A stretch of DNA of 64,000 bases, from positions 226,423,803 through 226,487,802 of the forward strand of contig OV884059.1 of assembly GCA_930367215.1 (NCBI GenBank), read 5' to 3'. Below, one piece after another: positions 54,601 through 64,000 of the stretch. Position numbers and translations under genes: made by a program. Origin of the DNA: Pollenia angustigena. Lineage: Eukaryota; Arthropoda; Insecta; Diptera; Polleniidae. Every line of letters starts with the position of its first letter. The stretch's first letter is position 1. The notes below the pieces were generated by a model. The model saw only the letters and a list, made by a program, of their open reading frames with translations. It did no database searches and was not told the DNA's origin.

Positions 54601-55818
54601 TAGGCTTGCCAACCGTACTTTATAAGAAAGTATTGTACGTTATTTCGAGTAATTCTACTCTATACTTTATGAGAAAAATAAAGTACGCAAAAATACTTAA
54701 TTTCGCATGATTAGATTTATATAGAATTAGACATTAGTCAGGGTTTTATTTGTCATTAAATTATAATTCCTATTGTACAAGTTTTTTTTTAGAAAAACAA
54801 AAGAACAACTAATTAATATTAGTCAGGGTCATTTGTTGATGTTTTTTATATTGGCAGGACGATTTTTCGAAAAAAATAATCTAACAGTACTATTCCACTT
54901 GTTTGTTTTGTTTGAGTACAATAACTTCCTGTTTTTAAAAAACGAGTGCAAAACTCTTTCAAATTACTGCCTGCTTCTAGATCGCGAGCACAAAAGTGAC
55001 TCGTTTAACTAACATTTAAAACAAAATTTTCATTCCTTAAGGGGGCTCCCATACAAAATGTTTAATACAGACTAAAAATATATTGAAGAAAACGTATCAT
55101 AACGTATCAAGGAGTCGCCTTGACAATTTCTCGAGACATACTTGCCCCTTATCACCACTTCTTAAGGGGGCTCCTATACAAATATTGCGTTTTATGAAAT
55201 TTTTAAATTAATTAAAATTTTTCGACTTTTGCGAATAAAATTAAAAGTTGTTAACAGAATTTAATCATTTATAGCTTGTTTTGGTTGAAGCTTTGTTTTT
55301 TATATGTCTGTAAAAATTAGAAGCATGGCGCCCTATGCTCCAATGGGAGTTAGAGGAACACATATATATATATATAGCTTTAATTTTTTTTATAGATTTT
55401 TAACAAACAAAAATTTCGAAATGTTGTTAAAAAAAAATTTTTTTTTGCTAAAAAAAATTATGTTTCTAAAACGACTGCGCATGTTAGATTTAACGTTTAA
55501 AGGAAATTTTATTGCGGATTTTCGTTTTTTTTTTAATAATTTCAATAAACTGAAACGTTTTTGAACGGGTATTGGATTCAGCGTTTCCGAATTAGGTTAA
55601 AGCGCCAGTTGCCCGACTTGTCTTAAAAACAGTGTCAAATTCTAGCACAGTGTAATTGTTTGATAAAACTTGCGAAAAGCAATACAAAAAAAACGTTTTT
55701 AAATACAACGATAAAAAGAAATATGTAATTGTACTTTATATTTATACTCTGTACTTTTTTTTCTTAACCTTTAATAACAAATGTACTTTAATTGCTACAA
55801 AAAAAGTTGGGAACCCTA
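54601..55818. mobile_element. hAT-type element (TAGGSTTSCCAAC), near-perfect 8-bp TSD
   Basis: Ends TAGGCTTGCCAACCGTACTT and complement TAGGGTTCCCAACTTTTTTT, flanked by CTCATAAC and CTCACAAC (7 of 8 identical). GTACTTTA words repeat near both ends. A CACTA-like fragment (55030-55652) lies inside. No transposase recognised. Confidence 0.75.
55030..55652. repeat. CACTA-like family fragment nested in the hAT element
   Basis: Shares CCTTAAGGGGGCTCC, ATATTGAAGAAAA, TCTCGAGACATACTTGCCCC and TTATCACCACTTCTTA with 22870-23040. Ends TAGCACAGTG at 55652 like the right end of 22542-23296. The left end is missing. CCCTATGCTCC plus a (TA)n run at 55325-55376 resembles the insertion in the Penelope pLTR. 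Confidence 0.65.
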
Positions 55819-56272
55819 CTCACAACATAACTTTATTCTGGTGAGCCCAGAACAGAGTTTATTTTAATAATTATATTAAATTATGGAATATTTTGCTTTC
55901 AAATAAGCCATATTTTGTTTTTTGGGCATATTTTTTTTTAAGTTTTTGGTGCATATTTTCAAATTATTAACATGTAAACTTGGTTGCATTAATTGCTGTG
56001 TTGCGCTAAGGCAATTAAACGAATGAAATTTAGGCGTAATTTTGTTTTTGGAGTTTCATTTTTAAGGAAATTACCCGAATATGAAGAAAAAAAAAACGGG
56101 GATATAAAACTTAAGGTAAATAAGCGTGAAAGGCACTTAAGCGTGGGATAATTAACCGGGTTATACTGTATTGTCAAATAAAATTTGAAGTTTATTAAGG
56201 CTACCAGATTTTGAAAATAAAAATAGAGGACATAGAGAAAAAAGTTATAAAAAATTTAGATTTACTTATAAA

Positions 56273-57472
56273 TAGGGATGAGATTTTCATGTACTAAAAA
56301 ATCGAAAATATGCGCATAAAACATGCACTAAAAATACAAAAATATGCATTAAAAAATAAAAAATATGAACTAAAAACTTGAACATTTTCAATAAAAAAAC
56401 GGTTGGTTTTTTTTTTATTTTATTTAAAACAAAACAAAATAAAAAATTCAATTGTTGTTTTTATTCTATTGTTATTCAAAGTTACATATAATATTTTTTA
56501 GAACTTACCCCCTGTTCATCGATTTCGAACGAAGACTTCGTTCGCCTTACTTTAATGTAAAACAAAAACAATGTTTTTTAATTTGTTTTTGTTTTAAATG
56601 TAAGTTATGCGAACGAAATCTTCGTTCGGAAATAGATGAACAGGCAGTTAATTTAAATAACTATATCATTTAAATTGCATAGTCAAATAAATACTTTTTT
56701 ATATTACCAAAAGTAAGCATTTGTCTGTTAAAAAGCTTTTGTAGATGGAAAATGATCTCTCAACGTCAACCGAAGTTGAGGCATACTTCAAGGATGCAAA
56801 TACATTTGAAGAATACTAATTTTCTAATTTATATCCCACATTTGATTCTAGATCAAAAATATTTGAAATTTGTTTTATTTTTTGAAATCCTCTATTTTTA
56901 TTTGCAACAGTTTTTGGATTTTTTAATTTGTCGGGCTAATTTCCATTCACATGTTAATGTTACTTTCTGCCATATCAATTAATTTGAGTTGACTATTAAG
57001 TGAACTAAATCCTGTATAAAACCAATAAATCAATATTATCGAATTGGCTTCTAATTTCCTCTGCAACTCGGTATAACCCATGTGCCAATCAAGTAGCATG
57101 TAAGTTTTCGATAAATTGTTTTAGGACAATTGGCAGCCTTAAACATGTAAGGTGCTGCATCGGTTAAAAATTTAAGGATCTTTTGTCGAAATCTTGTATT
57201 TTTTAAACAATTTGGATATTTTTCGAAGAACTTTTTTTTAATATGGAAATTTAAAAAAATATATCACTCAAAAATGTTATAATGTGCAAAAATATGCATT
57301 TAAAACCAAATAATGCAAAAATATGCATTTTCACCAAAATATGCAACAATATGCAAAAACAAATCGATGCCATTTTAACGCAAATTTAATGATTCGAAAA
57401 GATAATTATTGGTGGACATCGGTTTTAGACTATCGACAAAAAACATGCATTTGCATGGAAATTGCATCCCTA
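56273..57472. mobile_element. hAT-type element (TAGGGATG), 1200 bp, 8-bp TSD
   Basis: Ends TAGGGATGAGATTTTCATG and complement TAGGGATGCAATTTCCATG, with a perfect duplication CTTATAAA (56265-56272, 57473-57480). ATATGCA/TGCATAT words repeat near both ends. A minus-strand ATGGCAGAAAGT start near 56970, shared with 19985-20850, may mark a decayed transposase. The 140-bp MITE at 56508 is nested inside. Confidence 0.88.
56508..56647. mobile_element. 140-bp palindromic MITE, TTA TSD, nested
   Basis: CCCCCTGTTCATCGATTTCG and complement CTGCCTGTTCATCTATTTCC, AACGAAGACTTCGTTCG palindromes, TTA at 56505-56507 and 56648-56650. Sister of 18085-18223; a partial third copy is near 19800-19885. Confidence 0.82.
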
Positions 57473-57480
57473 CTTATAAA

Positions 57481-58893
57481 TTAGAAAAACTAGTTAAAAA
57501 TAACGAAACTTAAAAAAATCATTGCACTTACTTGTTCAAAATTTCATACAGCAAACGTATGAGAGTTCAGTAGGAGTATGAACAGAACAAGCATGGCACG
57601 ATATTTTCCATACGATTTGATGGAAAAAATGCATGGCTTTTTAAAAAAAAATTAAAATTAATTTTAATTTATAAAAATAAAAACAAATAATGATCATGCT
57701 TTTAAAAATACAGATGACAGATAACAAAAAAAGATGACAAATTTTATAGATGACAGCCAATTTAAATAGATGATTGTCCTCTAAGAAAGAGTACGAATGG
57801 TCACGTTAAGTTTATTCCAGGCCATCCTCGTTTATATTCCATAAATCACTATCTATGTGATATTTTGGCGTTTTGTAGGTTGCGTCAGAATTAATTTTTT
57901 AGCATAACTTGTCGTTTTCTCGTTTAAAACTAGATACGAATATTAAATACGAATAAAATGATTTCAACCACATTTTATCTTTAAATTCATGACACTAAAA
58001 GCCTTCTCAATTTCAGCATTTGAGTACGGATATATTACTATGTATATACTTAATGAATGGATTGTTACTATTTCTCGATCCAAAACTGAACCGTTCTTTT
58101 AAAGTATTTTATTCGTTTCTAACCTTTTAAGACAGTTTTCACAACTTGCTTTGTCAGAAAAACCAAGAATGTACCATATAAAACCATAATTTAAAAAAAG
58201 GCTGATGTTGCTAATCCAGTCGAGCGTCAATATAATGAATCGGCATGGGACCAGAAAATCACCTATTATAAACATTTTTTATTCAGAAAGTAAATAATTT
58301 TTCCCACTTTTCTTTAAAAGAATTCGGTATTTTAGTTTGTATTACACTCTTAATTCCAACGCTTATCCATTTGAGCTTTGCTTCATTAATATTCTTAAAA
58401 AAAACAGGTTTCAAGACTTTGGTGTTCAGTGCTTATCTTCTTTGTTTATAGAATTATTTATTTGATAATTAATAAGTGCTAGAAAATAAGCTGTTTAGCT
58501 ACAAAAATTTATTTTTTTTTTGTGTTACTTTAATTTTAACTAATAAATTTTTGTTCAAAAGAATTGCTACATAGTCTGCTATCAATATTTTTGATTTTAC
58601 GAGGATATTTAAATTTATGTATTTTACCTTTTTCTATGTACAAACACTAACAATTAGTATGCATTTCAGTCAAAATTTTGTATCCAAAAAAATTTTGATG
58701 TAGTGAAATTCATTATAGAAAGAGCTTAATTGTAAAGAATTTTACTCAGGGATGGCATTGAGAATTTTGTAATTGTACCAAGAGCATTTAAAAATTTTCC
58801 TTTTTTGACCTTTTAATTGTACTTAAAGATTTGTTTAGTTCAATTTCATTTTATTTATGTTTATAAAAAAACTCCACAAAAAGGTATTATAAG
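57481..58893. other. Stretch without recognised features
   Basis: AT-rich. No long frame, RNA gene or paired element ends seen. Confidence 0.4.
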
Positions 58894-60045
58894 CAGTGTT
58901 CAAAAATAAACAGTACATTATTTAGCGTTCGGATCACACATCCAAGAACGATTTCTATTTTTTTAGTGATTGTGTAGGCGAACACAACCCTTAATACCGA
59001 TCGTAACTATTTTCAAGAAACGGCCGAACATTGTATTTTGTACTGTCCTTCGTTAAAAAACAGAACAGTTGTAGTGATACTGTAGACAAACATTATATTT
59101 TAATGTTCCATAAGGTTTTTTTTACATTGATAAAGAAATGAACAAAACAAAAAATTTTAGTAATGAACGCACCACTAACAGCTGGTGTGTGTATTGTGTA
59201 TATGGGCAGTTCCAGCGAAAAGTCTACTTTTCGTAACGTAACGCCAGAAATAGTTTTAATTGTTTCTCAAAAAATTGTATATGTAAAGATTACTTTTTTA
59301 TAAGTTGGTGTAAAGCGCAACTAGCTCTACATTTAGTAATAAAAGGGATAACGGTTGAACAACATGGTCCTAGAATACAACCTTATTTGCATTCTGGCGT
59401 TACATTAAAAAAAAAGGAGACTTTTCGCTGAAAATGCCCTTATGTACTTTAAAACGAGCAAAGATTTTTAAATAAAAAGCTTGAAAAATAAATCTATATA
59501 AGTCCAGAGTTAACTAAAAAAGTTTTTATACAAAACGTCTTGCTCGATTTGCAGCCTTATTCAGTTTTGTAATGCAAGCCAAAATCCACTTCCGTTTTTT
59601 TAACGTCACGCCAGCGCATATTTTTGCTTATATCTGCAAATACTTAGCGTCGATTGCTGTAATTTTTTTTCTGAATATAGTGTTACTTTAATACTTTGTA
59701 TATATAAAAACCCTTTTTACAAATTTGACTTCTTCATTTTAATTTTTTACATTTTTAGGTACAAATATCCCGACACGTCAAAATGGAAATGCCCATATGT
59801 GTTGTTTGGGTAAAATTATTTTGCTGGATTTTTGTTTTTGTAAAAAATTTTTGGTTTTTTTGCCCTCCAAAAGATACGAACATTAATGAGCCGAACCGAA
59901 CACAATGAAGTTTGTGGATTAAAAAAAAAACCGAACGGAATTAAATGTTCTCATCTTTTGTTGAGTTTGATAAAAACTGAATTTTTTTGTGTTCGTTTGT
60001 TTTTTCCACTAAGGAGCGATATTTAGTGTTTATTTTCGAACACTG
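58894..60045. mobile_element. hAT-like element (CAGTGTTCGAAAATAAACA), 1152 bp
   Basis: Ends CAGTGTTCAAAAATAAACAG and complement CAGTGTTCGAAAATAAACAC. Flanks ATTATAAG and ATTAAAGG agree at 6 of 8 positions, suggesting a decayed 8-bp duplication. CGAACAC/GTTCG words recur inside. It hosts the element at 59204-59794. Confidence 0.65.
59204..59794. mobile_element. 591-bp TIR element (GGGCAKTTCCA), nested
   Basis: GGGCAGTTCCAGCGAAAAGTC at the left and complement GGGCATTTCCATTTTGACG at the right, flanked by ATAT. An internal GGAGACTTTTCGCTGAAAATGCCC repeats the left end inverted at about 59430, and AACGTMACGCCAG occurs at 59236 and 59602. The superfamily is uncertain. Confidence 0.6.
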
Positions 60046-60499
60046 ATTAAAGGCAGGATTAGTCTTTACTTTCTGTTCCATTACGAATCAGCTGATTTTT
60101 TTTTGATATAAAAAACCTGTGAATTTTATTAGTTTTTCTGTTCTGTTCCGGTCCAATTTGTTAAGTAAAAACATTTGCATTAACAACCGTGTTATAACAT
60201 GAGAAAACCTCTAACATGATGAGTCTATACTTAACACTAACGTCATATTAGTGTTAATGTTAAGCATTTCATGTCAGTTGTAGACTGCATGTAAAGATTA
60301 GCATTTATAAGAAGAATTAAGAAAAAAGTGGGGGTTTCACATTGCAGATTTCTAATTAAAACAGTAAAGTCAAACGAACTTGAAAAGATTTATTTTATGC
60401 GGCTTTGGAACAATATATGTGCCTATATATATTTGAAATAATAATAAGATTTGTGCATACATGTATATATATTACATTTTTTAATTTGGTAATAGTTTC

Positions 60500-60840
60500 A
60501 GCAAAATACGTTCAATATATCGATACATCGATATTTTTTAAATAATATATATCGATACTCTTAAAAAATATCGATTCGATATATATCGATATATTTTTTC
60601 AATTTGCCCATCCGTACTCCACCCTAAGAATTTAAAAAAACCATTTATTATTCTGTTTAATGTTATGTTCGGCTTTTAAATGTGTTATTTCTCTTAGCTG
60701 TTATGCAAAAAATAAGCATTGAAAATTAAACTGTTTAAAAAAATGTGTCGTCGTATCAACAGTAAAATATCACTGATACCGATATATCGGCTTATCCCAA
60801 GTATCGCCGATATTACGGTATCGATATTTGTAGATATGCA
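60500..60840. repeat. ATCGAT-rich repeat region
   Basis: TATCGATA words cluster at 60516-60600 and GATATATCGG / GGTATCGATATT at 60776-60830, in a broadly inverted arrangement. Possibly the ends of a MITE related to other ATCGATA-rich elements here, but boundaries are not clear. Confidence 0.35.
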
Positions 60841-61030
60841 CAATATATTTTTTTTTTCTAAATTTTTTTTAATTAAAGTACATATTTGAAAAGCGTTTTA
60901 ATTTATCTTACAGACAAACGTACAAAGTTGGGTGAATAGTGCATTTTTTCCGTTCTCTTAAAATGTGTACGTTTTTGTTGTATAACGCACAGGTTTTCTC
61001 GAAAATAAATGTCGAGTGGTCGAATTTCGG

Positions 61031-61366
61031 TCACCGGGCGATCCTAGTATCATTAACTATGCTACAAAACACTTCTCGGCTTCTTGCTGTGTGTATTAGA
61101 TCGCCAATGGTTCTCAGCCCCGTCCAATCTCTAATATTACGCAGCCATGACATCTGTTTTCGGCCCATGCCTCTTCTTCCTTCAATGCGGCCTTCCAATA
61201 TTAATTGAAGGAGTTCATATTTTTCACCGCATACAATGTGTCCAAAATATGCAGCTTTGCATGTTTTTATGCATTTAAACAGCTCACGCTCAGTGCTTAT
61301 TCTTCTTAGAACTTCAGCAGTAGAAACTTTAAAGTTTAAAACTGAAACTTTTTTAAAATATGACAT
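61031..61366 (-). pseudogene. RTE-type LINE C-terminal fragment
   Basis: Minus-strand frame with VSTAEVLRRISTERELFKC, AAYFGHIVCGEKYELLQLI, LEGRIEGRRGMGRKQMSWLR and NIRDWTGLRTIGDLIHTA. This is the C-terminal block also seen at 38289-38600 (YLGHIMQNGKYRI; TWLQNIQDWTG), here without internal stops. It is severely 5'-truncated, lacking the RT core. Confidence 0.75.
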
Positions 61367-61803
61367 TGCTGTTTAAAAGGGTTTTCAATGAACATGTTTG
61401 GCCTTTTTGACATTTACGCCCTAATCATGTAGAACGCAACGCAACGCAACGCCAAAGAATTACATTGAAAGCAAAAACAAAGTCATTAATATTTTATAAT
61501 TTTGTTGTTTCTTTCTACAGAAATTTGCATTACGTTTTAAAAGTTCAAACGCTGCATAGCTCCTCATCTCCTCCCTCTGACTCATCTTAATCATCCTCAG
61601 ATATTTCTCCATCACATATTTTATTTGATTATTCAATTCCTTTGGAATTTAAAAACCGCATCTAAAAAATTTAACAGCATGTGTTGAAATTTCGTTATAC
61701 TAAATGCATAGTGTTGCAGTTTTACAACATTCTAAAATAGGTCAAATTAAATGAAAAAACAATATTTTCGCTTTCGACCAAGTAAGTTTCGTTGAAAATA
61801 TAA

Positions 61804-61961
61804 AGCCTTATTCCGGTTGTCGTTGCCGTAATCGATCAAGTCGTTTTTTGTAAGAGATTAAATCTTTAATAGTAATCGATCAAGTCGTTTTTTGTAAGAG
61901 ATTAAAGATTTAAATAAAAAACCAATTGATCGATTACGACAACGGCAACCGAAATACGGCT
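61804..61961. mobile_element. 158-bp MITE (AGCCKTATTYCGGTTG)
   Basis: AGCCTTATTCCGGTTGTCGT and complement AGCCGTATTTCGGTTGCCGT, then GTAATCGATCAA in both arms. A 38-bp piece (TAATCGATCAAGTCGTTTTT plus GTAAGAGATTAAA) is tandemly duplicated inside. Confidence 0.75.
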
Positions 61962-62040
61962 GATTGTTATTCTATATAAAATCAATTTTTCTTAACTTTT
62001 ACTTTTGCAAATCACAAAATTATACTTCTCACTAACTTGA

Positions 62041-62633
62041 GGGCTACACGATCAAGTTTTGGCTATCAAGTTTTAATACACTCACACTTTTTTACCAATA
62101 CACTCATACTTTTAAAAATTGATACGAACTTGCCTCTAAAATTCTCTTGCCAATGAGTGTATCAATTTTCGTTCAAGAAAACAGCTTATTACAAATCTTT
62201 TGAAGTTGTTTTTGTTTTTTTTTTCACAAATATTTTGCCGGCAAAAGCTGAAGTTCTTTTTTTTTACAAATTGTTGCGGGAATTTTAAAATTTTAACTAA
62301 AAACCTAAAAAAATAGTGAAATATGTTTATTAATAAAATTAAAATTTAATTTAATTAATAAAATAAAATGAAAATAAAAGCCTACGAGTCTATAGCTTCT
62401 GAAATAAAAATGCCAGTGGAAGAAGTAAAGAAAAAAATAAAGTCCCTTCGAACAGCCTACAGTGCAGAAAAATCAAAAGTGGAAAATAGCAAAACATTTT
62501 GAGTTGTTTTCTCGGCGACGACATCTTGAAAAAGTAAATTGCTTTCAACTTGCGTGCAGCCAACGTCACAGCTGTCAACTTTTGCATATTTTGACAATCA
62601 GTATATGTAAAAGACTATCATGATCGTGTAGCT
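62041..62633 (+). mobile_element. TIR element (GGCTACACGATCA) carrying a MADF fragment
   Basis: GGGCTACACGATCAAG at the left and complement CAGCTACACGATCATG at the right. The arms resemble the MITEs at 46389-46756. It contains the MADF-like ORF below. No clear target duplication. MADF-type DNA-binding proteins are a known second gene of PIF/Harbinger transposons. Confidence 0.55.
62368..62502 (+). pseudogene. MADF-domain fragment, 44 codons
   Basis: ATG after an A-rich leader, then KAYESIASEIKMPVEEVKKK followed by IKSLRTAYSAEKSKV and a stop. This is the C-terminal half of a MADF (Myb/SANT-like) DNA-binding domain: the A-x-x-I-A helix, VEEVKKK and the L-R-x-x-Y helix are visible. The N-terminal half and the rest of any host protein are absent, so it is a relic. 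Confidence 0.65.
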
Positions 62634-62861
62634 GCACTGTAAAACAGAAATTGCCCTTGCTAAAATAATTTACTTTGTCCACGTAAAATTCACAATCAAA
62701 AAGATTGCAAATCATTAAAAGTGCTGCCAAAGCATAAACTAAACCAAGTACAACTCTTTTACTACACAACAATGTGAAGTGAGCGAATCAATACCATTTT
62801 GAGGAGAGTTTAATGGCATGTTGCAGAATTACAACAAGATGCATTTAAGGGTAAAAAATTA

Positions 62862-63190
62862 ATTAATCCTTAAAAGTCGTCACCATACGCGTAGAACTTG
62901 GAGTTCAACGAACAAAGATGTCAACTCAGCGACACTTGTACTTCAGGTCTAGCTGCTACAACAATCTCAAAATCTTACCAATAAAGAAGATCCAAAAATT
63001 ACGTCTGACCAAGTGGCAGGAGAATTAAATCCTAAGAAAATTCGATATTTTTAAGTCTGACGGCAGGATACTCGTATGTGGAAGAGGTGTGGGGTTGTAT
63101 GTTGGCGTCTTGTCGTAGTAACTCGGTTTTCGTTTGGAAAACCCTTAGAACACTGCTTCACCACTGAGATAATAGAGATGTTCACAGGAT
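62862..63190 (+). pseudogene. Tc1-like transposase relic
   Basis: A decayed frame reads RRHHTRRTWSSTNKDV, TNKEDPKITSDQVAGELN and then SDGRILVCGRGVGLY after a gap and stops. The pattern (K-D-P-K-I-T-S-x-Q-V-A-x-E-L, then S-D-G-R) is that of Tc1 transposases. Ends not found. Confidence 0.5.
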
Positions 63191-63199
63191 CTCTTTAGT

Positions 63200-64000
63200 A
63201 GTTGTTGAGATACAATTTGATTTATTTAAGCATATTTGTTCAATTAAAGCTTTAAAATTTTTTTGTTAAAATCGGTTGCTTTATTGGTATTAAACTTTCA
63301 CGTAAAGTGTTACGATGGCATGTAATTGATGTGTGGCATGGCCCCATGTATATGTTTATAATATATGAGGAGGTCCATAACAAAACTCAACCATTCCAAT
63401 TTTTAATTTTAGTGTTTTTTTTTAACTGACTAATATTGTACATACTAAATCCGAATTGTCATTATTTAAAAATTTGTTTTTACTTTGAAGCGGATCAAAA
63501 CTCAACTATTTCACATACAAACACACGATGTATGTGTTTAAATTCATCTTTTTGTTTGTTCATTTATCCAAAAATTGTTGAATTGTTCTGTTTTATTATG
63601 GAGCTCCTCATATTATTTGGCTTTACACAACCACACATTAAATTCAAGCCATCAAACTTATTTTAAAAGTTGTAACAGCAAATAAAAAAATAAAGTTTAT
63701 TGTGTGGTCATGCCGCTTAAGCCAAGATATCTTCTAAAGAAAAATACATTTTTAGGCATTAAATGTTTATCTTTATTCTCCGTATGGAGTTTTAAAATAC
63801 AGAGCAAAGATATAAGTTATTAAGTTATTATTTCTACAAGTTTAATGAGTTAAGCCAGCATATTACGTCAGTTGTAAGGATTTGTAGTTCCTCGATATTT
63901 TCTGGAAAGATAATGCTGGGCAGTTAGCTAGATGCGTCATTAGTAAGTCCCCACCTTTTTGGAGTTATATCTAATTAAGTCGTCCTGTTACGTGGGTTGA
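63200..64000. other. Right edge, nothing recognised
   Basis: AT-rich. The frame at 63436-63666 has no family features and is likely chance. Confidence 0.4.

Noticed and set aside
60190..60300. Hairpin CTTAACACTAAC / GTTAATGTTAAG
   Set aside because: A short palindrome of about 35 bp is visible, but outer arms do not pair well enough to call an element.

Overview
The window is an AT-rich stretch of insect nuclear DNA, most likely from a higher fly (calyptrate-like Diptera). The evidence is a spliced eukaryotic gene whose protein closely resembles fly lysophosphatidylcholine acyltransferase, very long introns, and a dense, nested load of fly-type transposable elements (Penelope, I/RTE-type LINEs, hAT, mariner/Tc1, PIF/Harbinger-like MITEs, Helitrons). 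There is no sign of prokaryotic organisation. The species assignment is inference only.

Host gene. Four exons of an LPCAT-like acyltransferase lie on the minus strand: exon 1 at 39816-40037, exon 2 at 15190-15335, exon 3 at 14902-15119 and exon 4 at 1-173, which runs off the left edge. All junctions have GT/AG sites and compatible phases, giving the first 253 residues. These include a membrane segment, the HSSYVD (HX4D) catalytic motif and the EGTCTNR motif. Intron 1 is about 24.5 kb, intron 2 is 70 bp and intron 3 is about 14.7 kb; both large introns are full of mobile DNA. A weak candidate first exon of a divergent plus-strand gene sits near 52.6-52.8 kb.

Intron 3 (0.2-14.9 kb) holds an apparently intact Penelope-like element (824-aa RT plus GIY-YIG ORF, pLTRs with hammerhead cores), a 1.5-kb hAT-type element with a perfect 8-bp target duplication, several long inverted-repeat elements, Helitron ends, and a nest in which a LINE with an open RNase H ORF sits inside an inverted-repeat element inside a mariner relic.

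Intron 1 (15.3-39.8 kb) holds a second RNase H LINE split by a hAT MITE, many MITEs with 3-bp TTA/TAA duplications, a CACTA-like element, a long foldback, a mariner with decayed transposase, an RTE-type LINE split by a MITE and a Helitron, and SINE-like sequence.

Upstream of exon 1 (40-64 kb) the same families recur. They include an 1101-bp hAT element with a nested 446-bp MITE (an empty site is available for comparison), an inverted pair of about 585-bp elements, a retroposon with a 12-bp duplication, three hAT-type elements with 8-bp or near-8-bp duplications, and an inverted-repeat element carrying a MADF-domain fragment.

Apart from LPCAT, everything recognisable is transposon-derived. 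No classic new defence or metabolic system was seen. The most interesting signals are the hammerhead-bearing Penelope sequences, compensatory changes in a terminal hairpin of a dispersed repeat, the MADF-bearing element, and a recurrent coding-like tail of unknown origin.
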